Of a stretch of DNA of 64,000 bases, positions 33,815 through 42,298 are shown piece after piece; positions within the stretch are counted from its first letter, which is position 1, and every line of letters starts with the position of its first letter. The notes under the pieces are model-generated. The model saw only the letters and a program-made list of their open reading frames with translations. It ran no database searches and had not been told where the DNA came from. This stretch comes from Streptomyces sp. NBC_00259 (GTDB taxonomy: Bacteria; Actinomycetota; Actinomycetes; Streptomycetales; Streptomycetaceae), in NCBI RefSeq assembly GCF_036181745.1, contig NZ_CP108080.1, positions 2,170,001-2,234,000 on the forward strand, given 5' to 3'. The position numbers and the translations under genes are program-made.

Positions 33815-34621
33815 ATGACCTCGGCCACCACCCGCAGCAGCGAGCGGCGGATCTCACCCGTCTTCCTCGGCATCGGCGCGATCATGGCGGTCACCGGCTG
33901 GGCGGTCTGGGCGGACTCCTCGCCCAGCCTCGGTTTCGCGGTGTTCCTGTTCGTCACGGCCGCCTGGATCGTCTCGCTCTGTCTGCACGAGTACGCGCAC
34001 GCCCGCACCGCGCTGCACAGCGGTGACCTCACCGTGGCCGCGAAGGGCTATCTGACGCTCAACCCGCTCAAGTACACCCACGCCGTGCTGAGCATCGTGC
34101 TGCCCGTCCTCTTCGTGATCATGGGCGGAATCGGTCTGCCCGGCGGTGCGGTCTTCATCGAGCGGCACCGCATCCGGGGCCGCTGGAAGCACAGCCTGAT
34201 CTCCGCCGCGGGCCCGCTGACGAACGTGCTGTTCGCGGTCGTGTGCACGGCCCCGTTCTGGCTGGGCGCGCTCGACGGCGTTCCGCTCGCGTTCCGCTTC
34301 GCCCTGGCGTTCCTGGCACTGCTGCAGGTGACGGCCGCGATCCTGAACTTCCTGCCGGTTCCGGGCCTGGACGGGTACGGGGTGATCGAGCCCTGGCTGT
34401 CGCCCGGCTTCCGCCGGCAGGTGGAGCCGTATGCGCCGTTCGGCCTGCTGGCCGTCTTCGGCATCCTCTTCATCCCCGAGGTCAACCACGCGTTCTTCGA
34501 CGCGATCTTCGCCCTCATGGACGGCCTCGGGGTCTCCCGGGCGGAGGTCGCCTGCGGCCAGGACCTGTACCGCTTCTGGACCGAGCAGTACCCGGTCTGT
34601 ACGGAGGCGGTCAGCCGCTGA
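33815..34621 (+). CDS. M50-family (site-2 protease-like) intramembrane metalloprotease
   Basis: 268-aa membrane protein with about six transmembrane segments. Zinc motif HEYAH near residue 58 in a helix (SLCLHEYAHARTAL) and the second motif NFLPVPGLDG near 177, giving the third metal ligand. This is the compact M50B layout without a PDZ domain. Substrate unknown; may cut membrane-anchored regulators. ATG 33815 is the first start in frame after the divergent SARP-like gene; no strong ribosome site. Confidence 0.9.
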   Translation: MTSATTRSSERRISPVFLGIGAIMAVTGWAVWADSSPSLGFAVFLFVTAAWIVSLCLHEYAHARTALHSGDLTVAAKGYLTLNPLKYTHAVLSIVLPVLFVIMGGIGLPGGAVFIERHRIRGRWKHSLISAAGPLTNVLFAVVCTAPFWLGALDGVPLAFRFALAFLALLQVTAAILNFLPVPGLDGYGVIEPWLSPGFRRQVEPYAPFGLLAVFGILFIPEVNHAFFDAIFALMDGLGVSRAEVACGQDLYRFWTEQYPVCTEAVSR

Positions 34622-34630
34622 CGGAAGCGG

Positions 34631-34813
34631 TCAGCCGGTGGTCGTCGTGCGCGTCGCCCTGCCACGGCGGATGTAGTAGATCGCCATGTTCGACGACACA
34701 CCGGCGAGCAGCACCCACACGATCCCCAGCCAGCTGCCCTCGACGAACGAGACGACCGCCGCGGCGACGGCGAGGACACAGATGACGAGGGCGTAGAGGG
34801 CGAGGCGGGGCAT
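34631..34813 (-). CDS. small two-helix membrane protein
   Basis: 60-aa protein made of two hydrophobic helices (RLALYALVICVLAVAAAVV and GIVWVLLAGVSSNMAIYYI) with a basic C-terminus. ATG 34813 is preferred because AGGAG lies 9 nt upstream; an in-frame ATG at 34864 would add 17 polar residues. Conserved-looking in composition but no family recognised. The 3' end abuts the convergent M50 gene by 9 bp. Confidence 0.7.
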   Translation of the reverse strand: MPRLALYALVICVLAVAAAVVSFVEGSWLGIVWVLLAGVSSNMAIYYIRRGRATRTTTTG

Positions 34814-34877
34814 GGGGGTCGGCTCCTGTCCGGTCACGGGTGTTTCCGGACCAGTGTCCCCCATGCCGGGGCGCCGG

Positions 34878-35588
34878 TCAGACGTCGGTCACGCGCAGGC
34901 CCGCGTGTGCCTTGTAGCGGCGGTTCACCGAGATCAGATTGGCGACCAGCGACTCCACCTGGTGCGCGCCGCGCAGCCGGCCCGCGAAGACGCCGCGCAT
35001 ACCGGGGACCCGGCCCGCGAGCGCCTGCACGATGTCCGTGTCGGCGCGCGTCTCGCCCAGCACCAGCACATCGGTATCGATCTCCTCGATCGACTCGTCC
35101 TGCAGCAGCACCGCGGAGAGATGGTGGAACGCGGCGGTCACCCGGGACTCCGGCAGCAGGGCCGCGGCCTGCTCGGCGGCGCTGCCCTCCTCGGGCTTGA
35201 GCGCGTAGGCGCCCTTCTTGTCGAAGCCGATCGGGTTCACGCAGTCGACGACGAGCTTTCCGGCGAGTTCGGAGCGCAGCGCCTCCAGGGTCTTGCCGTG
35301 TCCGTCCCACGGCACGGCCACGATCACCACGTCGCTGCGCCGGGCGCACTCGGCGTTCTCGGCGCCCTCGATGCCGAGGCCCAGCTCGGCCGCGGCGGTC
35401 GCGGCACGCTCGGCGGCCCGGGAACCGATGATCACCTTCTGTCCGGCGCGGGCGAGCCGGTAGGCGAGACCACGGCCCTGGTCACCGGTGCCGCCGAGAA
35501 CGCCGACGACGAGACCGGACACGTCGGGGAGGTCCCAGGGGTCCTTGGCTGCGGGCTTCGGGGCGCTGGCGTTGTCTTCGGAAGTCAT
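34878..35588 (-). CDS. npdG: F420H2:NADP oxidoreductase NpdG
   Basis: 236-aa cytoplasmic enzyme passing hydride between coenzyme F420 and NADP. The Rossmann segment VVGVLGGTGDQGRGLAYRLA (about 27-46), IIGSRAAERA (NADP phosphate-binding Arg), the DVVIVAVPWDG strand and VNPIGFDKKG match the FNO/NpdG family. A ~25-residue N-terminal extension (EDNASAPKPAAKDPWDLPDV) is typical of actinobacterial members. Supplies or drains F420H2 for F420-dependent enzymes. Single-gene unit, divergent from the following hypothetical gene. Confidence 0.92.
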   Translation of the reverse strand: MTSEDNASAPKPAAKDPWDLPDVSGLVVGVLGGTGDQGRGLAYRLARAGQKVIIGSRAAERAATAAAELGLGIEGAENAECARRSDVVIVAVPWDGHGKTLEALRSELAGKLVVDCVNPIGFDKKGAYALKPEEGSAAEQAAALLPESRVTAAFHHLSAVLLQDESIEEIDTDVLVLGETRADTDIVQALAGRVPGMRGVFAGRLRGAHQVESLVANLISVNRRYKAHAGLRVTDV

Positions 35589-35694
35589 GATCCGACCTTA
35601 CTCGCAGGTAGTGGCCGGGCGCCGTCGTCCCGTACGGGTGGAGTACGGCCGACCGGGCCCCGCGATCCGTGCCCGTACGGCAGGATGCCGGGCC

Positions 35695-36300
35695 ATGGAT
35701 GCCGTACGCGTCGCGCTGTTGCGAGAGGTCCTCGCCGGGACCGAGTGGCCCGCGGCGGCCCGCCGGTTCGCGGGTGCGCTGCGCTCCTCCGTCGTCCCGC
35801 AGGGCGGTGGGCTGCTGCTGGTGGGGACCGCGGAGTACGAGCCGTGGCACCTGGCCGCGCACCTCGTGGACGAGGCCGCCTGGTCGGGGCAGCCCGAGCT
35901 GGCGCCCACGCTCGTACGGCACCGGGTGCGGGCCGGGGACCCGGCGCACCTGGCCGTCGGGCTGGGCCGGGTCGCGGCGGCCGGGCGCGGCGAGACGCTG
36001 CTGGTGGTGGCGCCGCAGCAGCCGGACGCCGGGCTGCTGGAACGGGTCCACGACGCCCGGCGCTCCGGGGCGACGGTGCTGTCGCTGGACGCGGGTGACC
36101 CCGAGGTGCTGGGGCTCGCGCACGAGGCGCTCACCGTGAGCGGGTCGGCGGAGGTGGACCTCGACACGGTGCAGCATCTGGTCAGCGCGGCGACGGGGGA
36201 GAACGTCCTCCAGTCCGTGCGACGCGGCCGGCGCCGTCTGCGCGACCGGCTTTCGCGCCTCGCGGACCAGCTGACCGCTCCGCCGCCACCGCGCTGGTAG
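35695..36300 (+). CDS. conserved hypothetical protein
   Basis: 201-aa soluble alpha/beta-looking protein: LLREVLAGTEWPAAARRFAG, EYEPWHLAAHLVDEAAWSG, a GETLLVVAPQQPDAGLLERV segment and GATVLSLDAGDPEVLGLAHEAL, ending in a basic helix. The alternation suggests a Rossmann-like or SIS-like nucleotide/sugar fold, but I do not recognise the family. I recall similar genes at this position in other Streptomyces. No ribosome site near ATG 35695. No signal peptide or membrane segment. Confidence 0.7.
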   Translation: MDAVRVALLREVLAGTEWPAAARRFAGALRSSVVPQGGGLLLVGTAEYEPWHLAAHLVDEAAWSGQPELAPTLVRHRVRAGDPAHLAVGLGRVAAAGRGETLLVVAPQQPDAGLLERVHDARRSGATVLSLDAGDPEVLGLAHEALTVSGSAEVDLDTVQHLVSAATGENVLQSVRRGRRRLRDRLSRLADQLTAPPPPRW

Positions 36301-36378
36301 CGGGCGTCGCGGGCAGGACTCCGTCCCGGGGGAAACCCGGTTGCCAGGGGCCGTGGCACGCACGGAGGATCAGGGGTC

Positions 36379-37704
36379 GTGGCATCACGACGCAACGGGC
36401 GCACGCTCCTCCCCGATCTGTCGCCCTGGCGGTCCTCGCGGGACTTCCGGCTCCTGTGGGTGCAGGGCCTCGTCACCTTCTTCAGCAGCTTCATGGCGAT
36501 GATCGCGCTGCCGCTGCAGATCAAGGAGCTGACCGGCTCGCCGCTCGCGGTCGGTGCCATGGGGGCCGTCGAGCTCGTGCCGCTGGTCGTGTTCGGGCTG
36601 TACGGCGGGGCGCTCGCCGATGCCGTCGACCGGCGCAGGGTCCTCCTGCTCACCGAGGCCGGCATGGCCGTGATGGCGGTGATCCTGCTGGTGAACGCGC
36701 TGCTGCCGGAGCCCGTGCTGTGGCCGCTGTACGTCGTGGCGGCCGGGGTCTCCGCACTGGCCGGGCTCCAGCGGCCGGCGCTGGACTCGCTGATGGCCCG
36801 GATCGTGCCGCACGACCAGCAGACCGCCGCCGCCGCGCTGAACGCCCTGCGCTGGCAGCTCGGCGCGATCGCCGGGCCTGCGCTGGCCGGTCTCGTCGTG
36901 GCGTACGCGGGCCATGCCACGGCGTACGCCACGACCGCCGCCGGCTTCGTCGTCTCCGTGGTGATGTGCTCACGGCTGTCCCCCGCGCCGCCCGCCCACG
37001 ACGCGGACAAGCCGTCGCTCCGGGGCATCGCGGAGGGGGCGCGGTACGCGTGGAGCCGGCCGGTGCTGCTCGGTACGTACGCGGTCGACCTGGTCGCGAT
37101 GTTCTTCGCGTTCCCCAACACGATCTTCCCGTTCCTCGCCGACGAACTGGACGCGGAGTGGTCGCTGGGGCTGGGGGCACCTCCCGCGCCGTAGGCTGCG
37201 GGGGAGTACGCGGCGGGGTCGGTGGGTTCGATCGTGCTGAGCCTGACCAGCGGCTGGACCTCCCGGGTGCGCAGGCACGGGCTGTTCGTGGTGTTCGGCG
37301 CCGCCGGCTGGGGGCTCGCGATCGCCGCGGCCGGCTGGTTCACGAACATCTGGCTGGTGCTGCTGTGCCTCGCGTTCGCGGGAGCGGGCGACATGCTCAG
37401 CGGTCTCGGCAGGTCCACGATCTGGAACCAGACGATCCCCGAGTCCCTGCGCGGCCGGCTCGCGGGCATCGAGGTGCTGTCCTACAGCGTGGGTCCGCAG
37501 CTGGGCCAGGTCCGCGCGGGTGCGGCGGCCGGCTGGACCGGCACCCGTGCGGCGTTCTGGAGCGGCGGGGTGCTCTGCGTGGCCTCGGTCGGTCTGCTGA
37601 CGGCGCTGCTGCCGAAGCTCGTCACCTACGACGCGGCGACGGACGAGGACGCACTGCGCCGCCGCGCTCAGAAGGAGGAGACGGCGGCGGAGGCTGCGAT
37701 CTGA
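36379..37704 (+). pseudogene. MFS transporter interrupted by an in-frame stop in a palindromic insert
   Basis: Codes a typical ~430-aa MFS exporter (helices from residue ~27; motif-A-like YGGALADAVDRRRVLL; a second half with IWNQTIPESLRGRLAGIE). The frame is continuous from GTG 36379 to TGA 37704 except for TAG at 37192-37194. That stop lies within 33 bp (37174-37206) that do not fit the family: WSLGL should run directly into YAAGSVGS. Halves would be 271 codons (to 37191) and about 160 codons (possible restart GTG 37219 or ATG-like 37222). Likely inactive unless the stop is read through. GGAGGA precedes the GTG start. Confidence 0.85.
37174..37206. repeat. 33-bp palindromic element inserted in the MFS gene
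   Basis: GGGGGCACCTCCC (37174-37183 region) and GCGGGGGAG (37198-37206) frame nested short arms CTCCC/GGGAG and GCC-GTA-GGC. It is exactly 11 codons long. From memory, related CACCTCCC...GGGGGAG palindromes are scattered through Streptomyces genomes; I see no other copy in this window. Confidence 0.65.
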
Positions 37705-37722
37705 CCGGTGGCCGGATCGCCG

Positions 37723-37971
37723 TCAGTCGGACGCGTCGTCGGGCGCCGTCGCGTCCCGGCCGCGCGCCGCGTCGTGCCACCGCGGGTCGTTCTCCCACTC
37801 CAGGTTCCGCTCGCGCGCGGTCTCCATGGCGTGCTCGGCCTCCTCACGGGTGGCGTACGGACCGAAGCGGTCCTTGGCCGGGCACTCCGGTCCCTCCTCC
37901 ACCTTCTTGTGCTCCAGGCAGTAGTACCACTCACCCGGCTTGCCCACCGTGCGCTTCTTGAACAGGGCCAT
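37723..37971 (-). CDS. small conserved hypothetical protein
   Basis: 82-aa soluble protein: [53 protein letters not shown], then an acidic tail. The [16 protein letters not shown] part resembles short motifs that present aromatic residues, and the CLEH...C pair could bind a metal; neither is proven. GGAAGGAG 8 nt upstream supports ATG 37971. It is divergent from map and convergent with the broken MFS gene; I recall this small gene beside map in other Streptomyces. Confidence 0.75.
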   Translation of the reverse strand: MALFKKRTVGKPGEWYYCLEHKKVEEGPECPAKDRFGPYATREEAEHAMETARERNLEWENDPRWHDAARGRDATAPDDASD

Positions 37972-38023
37972 CGTCGGCTCCTTCCTCTGACGCCATGCTG
38001 CCCCACCGCCTTCCCCTGCGCCC

Positions 38024-38051
38024 CTGGACGCGGGGAACCCCCGGTTAGACT
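38024..38051 (+). promoter_or_regulatory. probable leaderless promoter of map
   Basis: TAGACT at 38046-38051 ends 7 nt before ATG 38059, with CTGGAC at 38024-38029 as a weak -35. No ribosome site lies before the ATG. Confidence 0.5.
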
Positions 38052-38058
38052 CGCTGGC

Positions 38059-38916
38059 ATGTCTGGCCAGTCGCTGCTCGTACCAGGGAAGCTCTCTCCC
38101 ACCCGTTCCGTACCCGGAAACATCCGGCGCCCCGAGTACGTCGGGAAGCCCGCGCCGACGCCGTACTCCGGGCCGGAGATCCAGAACGCCGAGACGATCG
38201 AGAGCATGCGGCTCGCGGGCCGTATCGCCGCGCAGGCGATGGCGGAGGCCGCGAAGCTCATCGCTCCCGGGGTGACCACGGACGAACTGGACCGTGTCGC
38301 GCACGAGTTCATGTGCGACCACGGGGCCTACCCGTCGACGCTCGGCTACCGCGGTTTCCCCAAGTCGCTGTGCTCCTCGCTCAACGAGGTGATCTGCCAC
38401 GGCATCCCCGACTCCACGGTGCTGCGCGACGGCGACATCGTGAACCTGGACGTCACCGCGTACATCAACGGTGTCCACGGCGACAACAACGCCACCTATC
38501 TGTGCGGCGACGTGGACGAGGAGTCCCGGCTCCTGGTCGAGCGGACGCAGGAGGCGCTGGCCAGGGCCATCAAGGCGGTCAGGCCGGGCCGCCAGATCAA
38601 CATCATCGGGCGGGTCATCGAGTCGTACGCGAAGCGGTTCGGCTACGGGGTCGTGCGCGACTTCACCGGACACGGCATCAATTCCTCGTTCCACTCCGGA
38701 CTGATCATTCCCCACTACGACAGCCCGCACGCGACCACGCTCATCCAGCCCGGCATGACCTTCACCATCGAGCCGATGCTGACGCTCGGCACGCATGAGT
38801 ACGACATGTGGGACGACGGCTGGACCGTGGTCACGAAGGACCGCAGGCGCACCGCCCAGTTCGAGCACACGCTGGTGGTGACGGACAGCGGGGCGGAGAT
38901 CCTGACGCTGCCCTGA
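38059..38916 (+). CDS. map: type I methionine aminopeptidase
   Basis: 285-aa metalloprotease that removes the N-terminal Met from new proteins. The pita-bread catalytic domain starts near residue 45 ([15 protein letters not shown]). Metal ligands fall in [17 protein letters not shown] (two Asp), [11 protein letters not shown] (His), TIEPML (Glu) and QFEHTLVV (Glu). The ~40-residue N-terminal extension ([15 protein letters not shown] ... RPEYVGK) is the type Ic form with an SH3-ligand-like proline segment seen in actinobacteria. Actinobacteria often carry two copies; this is the extended one. Confidence 0.96.
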   Translation: MSGQSLLVPGKLSPTRSVPGNIRRPEYVGKPAPTPYSGPEIQNAETIESMRLAGRIAAQAMAEAAKLIAPGVTTDELDRVAHEFMCDHGAYPSTLGYRGFPKSLCSSLNEVICHGIPDSTVLRDGDIVNLDVTAYINGVHGDNNATYLCGDVDEESRLLVERTQEALARAIKAVRPGRQINIIGRVIESYAKRFGYGVVRDFTGHGINSSFHSGLIIPHYDSPHATTLIQPGMTFTIEPMLTLGTHEYDMWDDGWTVVTKDRRRTAQFEHTLVVTDSGAEILTLP

Positions 38917-39017
38917 GACGGACGCCGCCCCTGGACGGGCGTCGCCGAAAGACAGACGTTGCCGTGAGGCGGATCGCGGGTAGCGTTTTTACCGACAGGT
39001 CGTCGGGAACCAGTTGA

Positions 39018-39035
39018 CTTAGGTAAGCCTAAGTA
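39018..39035 (+). promoter_or_regulatory. iron box (DmdR/IdeR type) in the hmuO promoter
   Basis: ACTTAGG-TAAG-CCTAAGT is a palindrome with perfect 7-bp arms, matching the core of the Streptomyces iron box TTAGGTTAGGCTAACCTAA. It overlaps a possible -35 TTGACT (39015-39020). Iron-loaded DmdR1 would block the promoter, giving hmuO expression under iron starvation. Confidence 0.8.
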
Positions 39036-39082
39036 GCAGGATCCTACTGGTTCCCGTCCCCATCGGTCCCCGGAGGCCCGCC

Positions 39083-39760
39083 TTGGACACGCTGGACACG
39101 CCCTTCTCGACCCTGATCCGCGTCGCGTCGCACGAGCAGCACACCGAGGCGGAGACGTCGACCTTCATGAGCGACCTGCTGGGCGGCCGGCTCGCGGTGG
39201 ACGCGTTCACGCGCTACACGGAGCAGCTGTGGTTCGTGTACCGGGCGCTGGAGGACGCCGCCGGGACGCTCCGGGAGGACCCCGTCGCCGGCCCCTTCAT
39301 CCAGCCGGAGCTGTTCCGTACGGCCGAGCTGGAGCGCGATCTGCGGCATCTGCGGGGCGCGGACTGGCGCGACGGTGTCCAGGCGCTGCCCGCGACGGCG
39401 GCGTACGCGGCGCGGGTCGAGGAGTGCGCCCGCACCTGGCCCGCGGGCTATGTGGCCCACCACTACACCCGCTATCTCGGGGACCTCTCCGGCGGCCAGA
39501 TCATCCGCGACAAGGCGGAGCGGACCTGGGGCTTCGAGCGCAAGGGCGACGGCGTGCGCTTCTACGTCTTCGAGCAGATCGCCAACCCGGCCGCGTTCAA
39601 GCGGGGTTACCGGGAACTGCTCGACCAGGTGAACGCGAACGACCTGGAGAAGCAGCGGATCATCGACGAGTGCAAGCGCGCCTTCGACTTCAACGGCGCG
39701 GTGTTCCGCGAGCTGGGCCAGGCCTACGCCCCGGACAGCAGGGGCCCGCTCATCGCCTAG
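39083..39760 (+). CDS. hmuO: heme oxygenase
   Basis: 225-aa enzyme that opens heme to biliverdin, CO and iron. Proximal His region SHEQHTEAE (residues 16-24) and the distal-helix glycine motif YLGDLSGGQII are intact, with the whole helical fold present (length fits the family). TTG 39083 is the start: GGAGG at 39072-39076 lies 6-7 nt upstream and no better start exists. Preceded by an iron box and followed by the heme transport genes, so it belongs to the iron-starvation heme-use programme. Confidence 0.95.
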   Translation: MDTLDTPFSTLIRVASHEQHTEAETSTFMSDLLGGRLAVDAFTRYTEQLWFVYRALEDAAGTLREDPVAGPFIQPELFRTAELERDLRHLRGADWRDGVQALPATAAYAARVEECARTWPAGYVAHHYTRYLGDLSGGQIIRDKAERTWGFERKGDGVRFYVFEQIANPAAFKRGYRELLDQVNANDLEKQRIIDECKRAFDFNGAVFRELGQAYAPDSRGPLIA

Positions 39761-39808
39761 GTCGGGTGACGGCCCAGGGCATGTCCGGTCGGTCACCGGC
39801 CGGCCGGA

Positions 39809-40471
39809 TCAGCGGGCGGCGAGGCGTACGCGGCCGCCCAGTTCGATCGTGCCGTCGGGGCCGGGTGCCGTGAGGATCTGCGAGCCCCGGCCCTGCGTGA
39901 TGTTCAGCGCCCTGCCCAGTTGTGCGGTGAGCAGCAGCGCCGCGGCGCCGGTCGCCTCGTCCTCGTCGATACCGTCGCCCCTCCCGGGAAACGCCCGGGC
40001 GCGGACCCGGCCGGCGGCTTCGTCCTCCCACGCCCAGGCGTAGATCCACTCGCCGGGCGGCGGCACCTCCAGTGCGTCGACCTCGGCGGCCGACCCGTAC
40101 CGGCGCAGGCTGCGCGGCGGCGCCCACTCGGCACGCGCGGTGATCCAGGTGAACTCGCCGTCGGAGCGGGCCCATACCTCGCCCGCGGGCGGGTTCACCC
40201 ACTCCAGGTCCAGCAACCAGGCCACTCCGACGAGCGGATGCCCGGCGAACGGCAGCCGCAGCGTGGGGGTGTAGATGTCGACGGTTCCGCGCTCGGGGTC
40301 GTCGACGAACACCGTCTCGCTGAAGCCCAGTTCGGCGGCCAGCTCCTGCCGGGACTTCTCGTCGGGGTACGGGCGCCCGTCGCGTACGACGCCGAGGGCG
40401 TTGCCGTGGCGGCCGTCGCCTGCGCAGAAGACATGGAGGACGTCGAGGCCGCGGGGTCGTTCGTGGGTCAC
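39809..40471 (-). CDS. PhzF-family isomerase/epimerase-like protein (short form)
   Basis: 220-aa protein of the PhzF (diaminopimelate epimerase-like) fold. The opening LDVLHVFCAGDGRHGNALGVV corresponds to the usual GGNPAGVV region, ELGFSETVFV carries the catalytic Glu, and TPTLRLPFAGHPLVG is the second family motif. It is shorter than the usual 260-300 residues, lacking part of the second half, yet it ends with normal strands. GTG 40471 is chosen as start. Reaction unknown. A second, full-length PhzF gene is at 59918-60775. Confidence 0.83.
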   Translation of the reverse strand: MTHERPRGLDVLHVFCAGDGRHGNALGVVRDGRPYPDEKSRQELAAELGFSETVFVDDPERGTVDIYTPTLRLPFAGHPLVGVAWLLDLEWVNPPAGEVWARSDGEFTWITARAEWAPPRSLRRYGSAAEVDALEVPPPGEWIYAWAWEDEAAGRVRARAFPGRGDGIDEDEATGAAALLLTAQLGRALNITQGRGSQILTAPGPDGTIELGGRVRLAAR

Positions 40472-40505
40472 TCCGGCATTCAAGCATCCCGGTCGGGGCG
40501 TGCAC

Positions 40506-40546
40506 GGCAGGGCCGCATCCGTCCGGGCGACGGATGCGGCCCTGCC
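40506..40546 (-). terminator. perfect 18-bp hairpin, terminator of the htaA gene
   Basis: Arms GGCAGGGCCGCATCCGTC (40506-40523) and GACGGATGCGGCCCTGCC (40529-40546) with a 5-nt loop, 16 bp beyond the HtaA stop on the minus strand. The strongest hairpin in the window; it would separate htaA from the PhzF gene. Confidence 0.85.
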
Positions 40547-40562
40547 ACGGGAGGGGTGGGAC

Positions 40563-42083
40563 TCAGACCTGGGCGGCCCGGCGGCGGACGACGAGGACGA
40601 AGCCCGCTCCGGTGGCGGCGATCGCGCCCGACGCGGCGAGGAGGGCGCCCGCGGGGACCTCGGAGCCGGTGCTGGCGAGGGCGCCGGATCCGCCCACGGA
40701 GCCACCGCCCACGGAACCTCCGGCCGTGCCGCCGCCGGCCGCACCGCCGGTGGCCGAGCCGCCCGTGCTGCCGCCGCTCGACGAGCCACCGGACGTGGTG
40801 GGCAGTTCGGCGTCCTCGTCGAGGGTGAGCGCCACCGTCACCGGGTCGATGACGGTGCCGGGCGGGTAGAACTCCTCGCCGTTCGGGCCGGCGAACTGCG
40901 CGGCGCCGTCCTTGGTGAGCTTGGCCGGGACGTTCTTGAGCGTGACGACACCGTCCATGGCGTTGTAGTCGGCCCCGGAGAGGTCGAGGTCGGCGAACGT
41001 CACGTCGTTCTTGGTGCCCTTGAGGGTGGTGACGTCCACGACGAGCCTTCCGGACGTGCCGGTCGCCTTCACCCTGACGTCGCTGACGGTCCAGTTGATG
41101 CCGTGCGCGGCGCACTCGAACAGGACGCTGCCGACGAAGCCCGCGTCGGCGGTGCGGGCCGCCTGGTCGAGCTCGGCCCTGCCGAACCCGAAGTCGTAGA
41201 CCTGGCCGTTCCTGGTGGCACCGCCGGCCGGCGTGATGTCTCCGCCGCAGGTGTTGTCCACGTAGGTGCGCCACGACTCCTTGACGCCCCACGTCAGCCT
41301 GCCGTTGAGGACCTTGCCGGGCGCCTGGGTGGTGGAGGGGGTGGTGGTCGGCTTCGTGGTCGCGCTCGGGGTCGGGGACGGCGTGGTGGCGGTCGGCGTG
41401 GGAGTCGGGTCCGGGCTGGGGGGCGGGGTGACGGCCTTGACGGTGAGCGTGGCCGGGTCGAGCGCGTCGCCCTCCTTGTAGAAGCCGGCGAAGGCGTCGG
41501 CACCGGCCTTCGTCAGTTTCGCCGGGATGTCCTTGAAGACCATGGCGCCGCCGGTGCCCTGGCCCGGTCGTACGCCGGTCATGTCGAGCGCGGCGATGGC
41601 GATGTCGTTCTTCGAATCGACGGTGCCGTCCATCTTCTTCGCCACGACGTCCGCGGTGATCTCGCCGGTGGGGGCGGCGGAGCCCTTGGTGGCGAGCTTC
41701 ACGTCGGACATCGTGATGTCGAGGGCGCCGTCGTGCCCGGTGAAGTGCACGCTGCCCTTGAACGCGTTGGCGGTGGCGTGCGTCCCGGTGTCGTAGGTGC
41801 CGGTGCCGTCCACGAAGGTGAACACGCCGTTGTCCGGGGCCTGCTTGGCGCCGTCCGCCACGGTGATCCTGCCGTGCGCGACGGGCGACAGGAGGTACTT
41901 GCGGAACGACTCCTTGAAGCCCCAGTCCAGCGTGCCGTCCTTCAGCTCCAGCGTGGGCGCGGGCGCCGCTGCCGCGGGGGCTTTCTCCGCCGCGAGGGCG
42001 GGCAGGGCGAGAGCGGCGGCGCCGAGGGCGGCGGCCGTGGCCACGGCGGAGGCGAGTGCTATGGGGCGGGCATTGGCTGGCAT
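40563..42083 (-). CDS. HtaA-domain heme-binding surface protein with LAxTG sortase signal
   Basis: 506-aa exported protein. Signal peptide to about residue 32 (ALGAAALALPALAAEK). HtaA domains at about 45-210 (LDWGFKESFRKYL ... GAMVFKDIPAKLTKAG) and 250-410 (LTWGVKESWRTYV ... GVVTLKNVPAKL), separated by a Pro/Thr linker. A Ser/Gly-rich stalk follows, then LASTG, a hydrophobic helix and RRR. LAxTG plus helix and basic tail is the class E sortase signal known in Streptomyces, so wall anchoring is inferred. HtaA domains bind heme at the surface in corynebacteria. GAGGAG precedes ATG 42083. Part of the heme uptake locus. Confidence 0.9.
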   Translation of the reverse strand: MPANARPIALASAVATAAALGAAALALPALAAEKAPAAAAPAPTLELKDGTLDWGFKESFRKYLLSPVAHGRITVADGAKQAPDNGVFTFVDGTGTYDTGTHATANAFKGSVHFTGHDGALDITMSDVKLATKGSAAPTGEITADVVAKKMDGTVDSKNDIAIAALDMTGVRPGQGTGGAMVFKDIPAKLTKAGADAFAGFYKEGDALDPATLTVKAVTPPPSPDPTPTPTATTPSPTPSATTKPTTTPSTTQAPGKVLNGRLTWGVKESWRTYVDNTCGGDITPAGGATRNGQVYDFGFGRAELDQAARTADAGFVGSVLFECAAHGINWTVSDVRVKATGTSGRLVVDVTTLKGTKNDVTFADLDLSGADYNAMDGVVTLKNVPAKLTKDGAAQFAGPNGEEFYPPGTVIDPVTVALTLDEDAELPTTSGGSSSGGSTGGSATGGAAGGGTAGGSVGGGSVGGSGALASTGSEVPAGALLAASGAIAATGAGFVLVVRRRAAQV

Positions 42084-42159
42084 GGTCGGGATCTCCTCGA
42101 AGGCATGGTGGGCCGGGGTCGGTCGGTGCGGGAAACCGCTGGATCCGGGGGGGATCCGT

Positions 42160-42290
42160 CTATGCGGTGGGATCGGTGGTCGTGGTGGCGCCGGTGTCCG
42201 CCGGGGCGGAGGCAGCGGACGCGGTACGGCGGCGGCGGACGGCGTACACGGCGATCGCGGCGACGACGAGCGCACCCGCTCCGGCCGGCG
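42160..42290 (-). pseudogene. 3' remnant of a second HtaA-like gene
   Basis: The minus-strand frame ending at 42160 codes GAGALVVAAIAVYAVRRRRTA followed by a short Thr-rich tail: a C-terminal membrane anchor with basic stop-transfer residues, closely like the end of HtaA-type surface proteins and in operon position (76 bp) before htaA. Upstream of about 42290 the same frame is only antisense of the hmuT fragment. About 40 codons are left. The body, signal peptide and promoter are missing. Confidence 0.65.
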
Positions 42291-42298
42291 CCGCCGGC

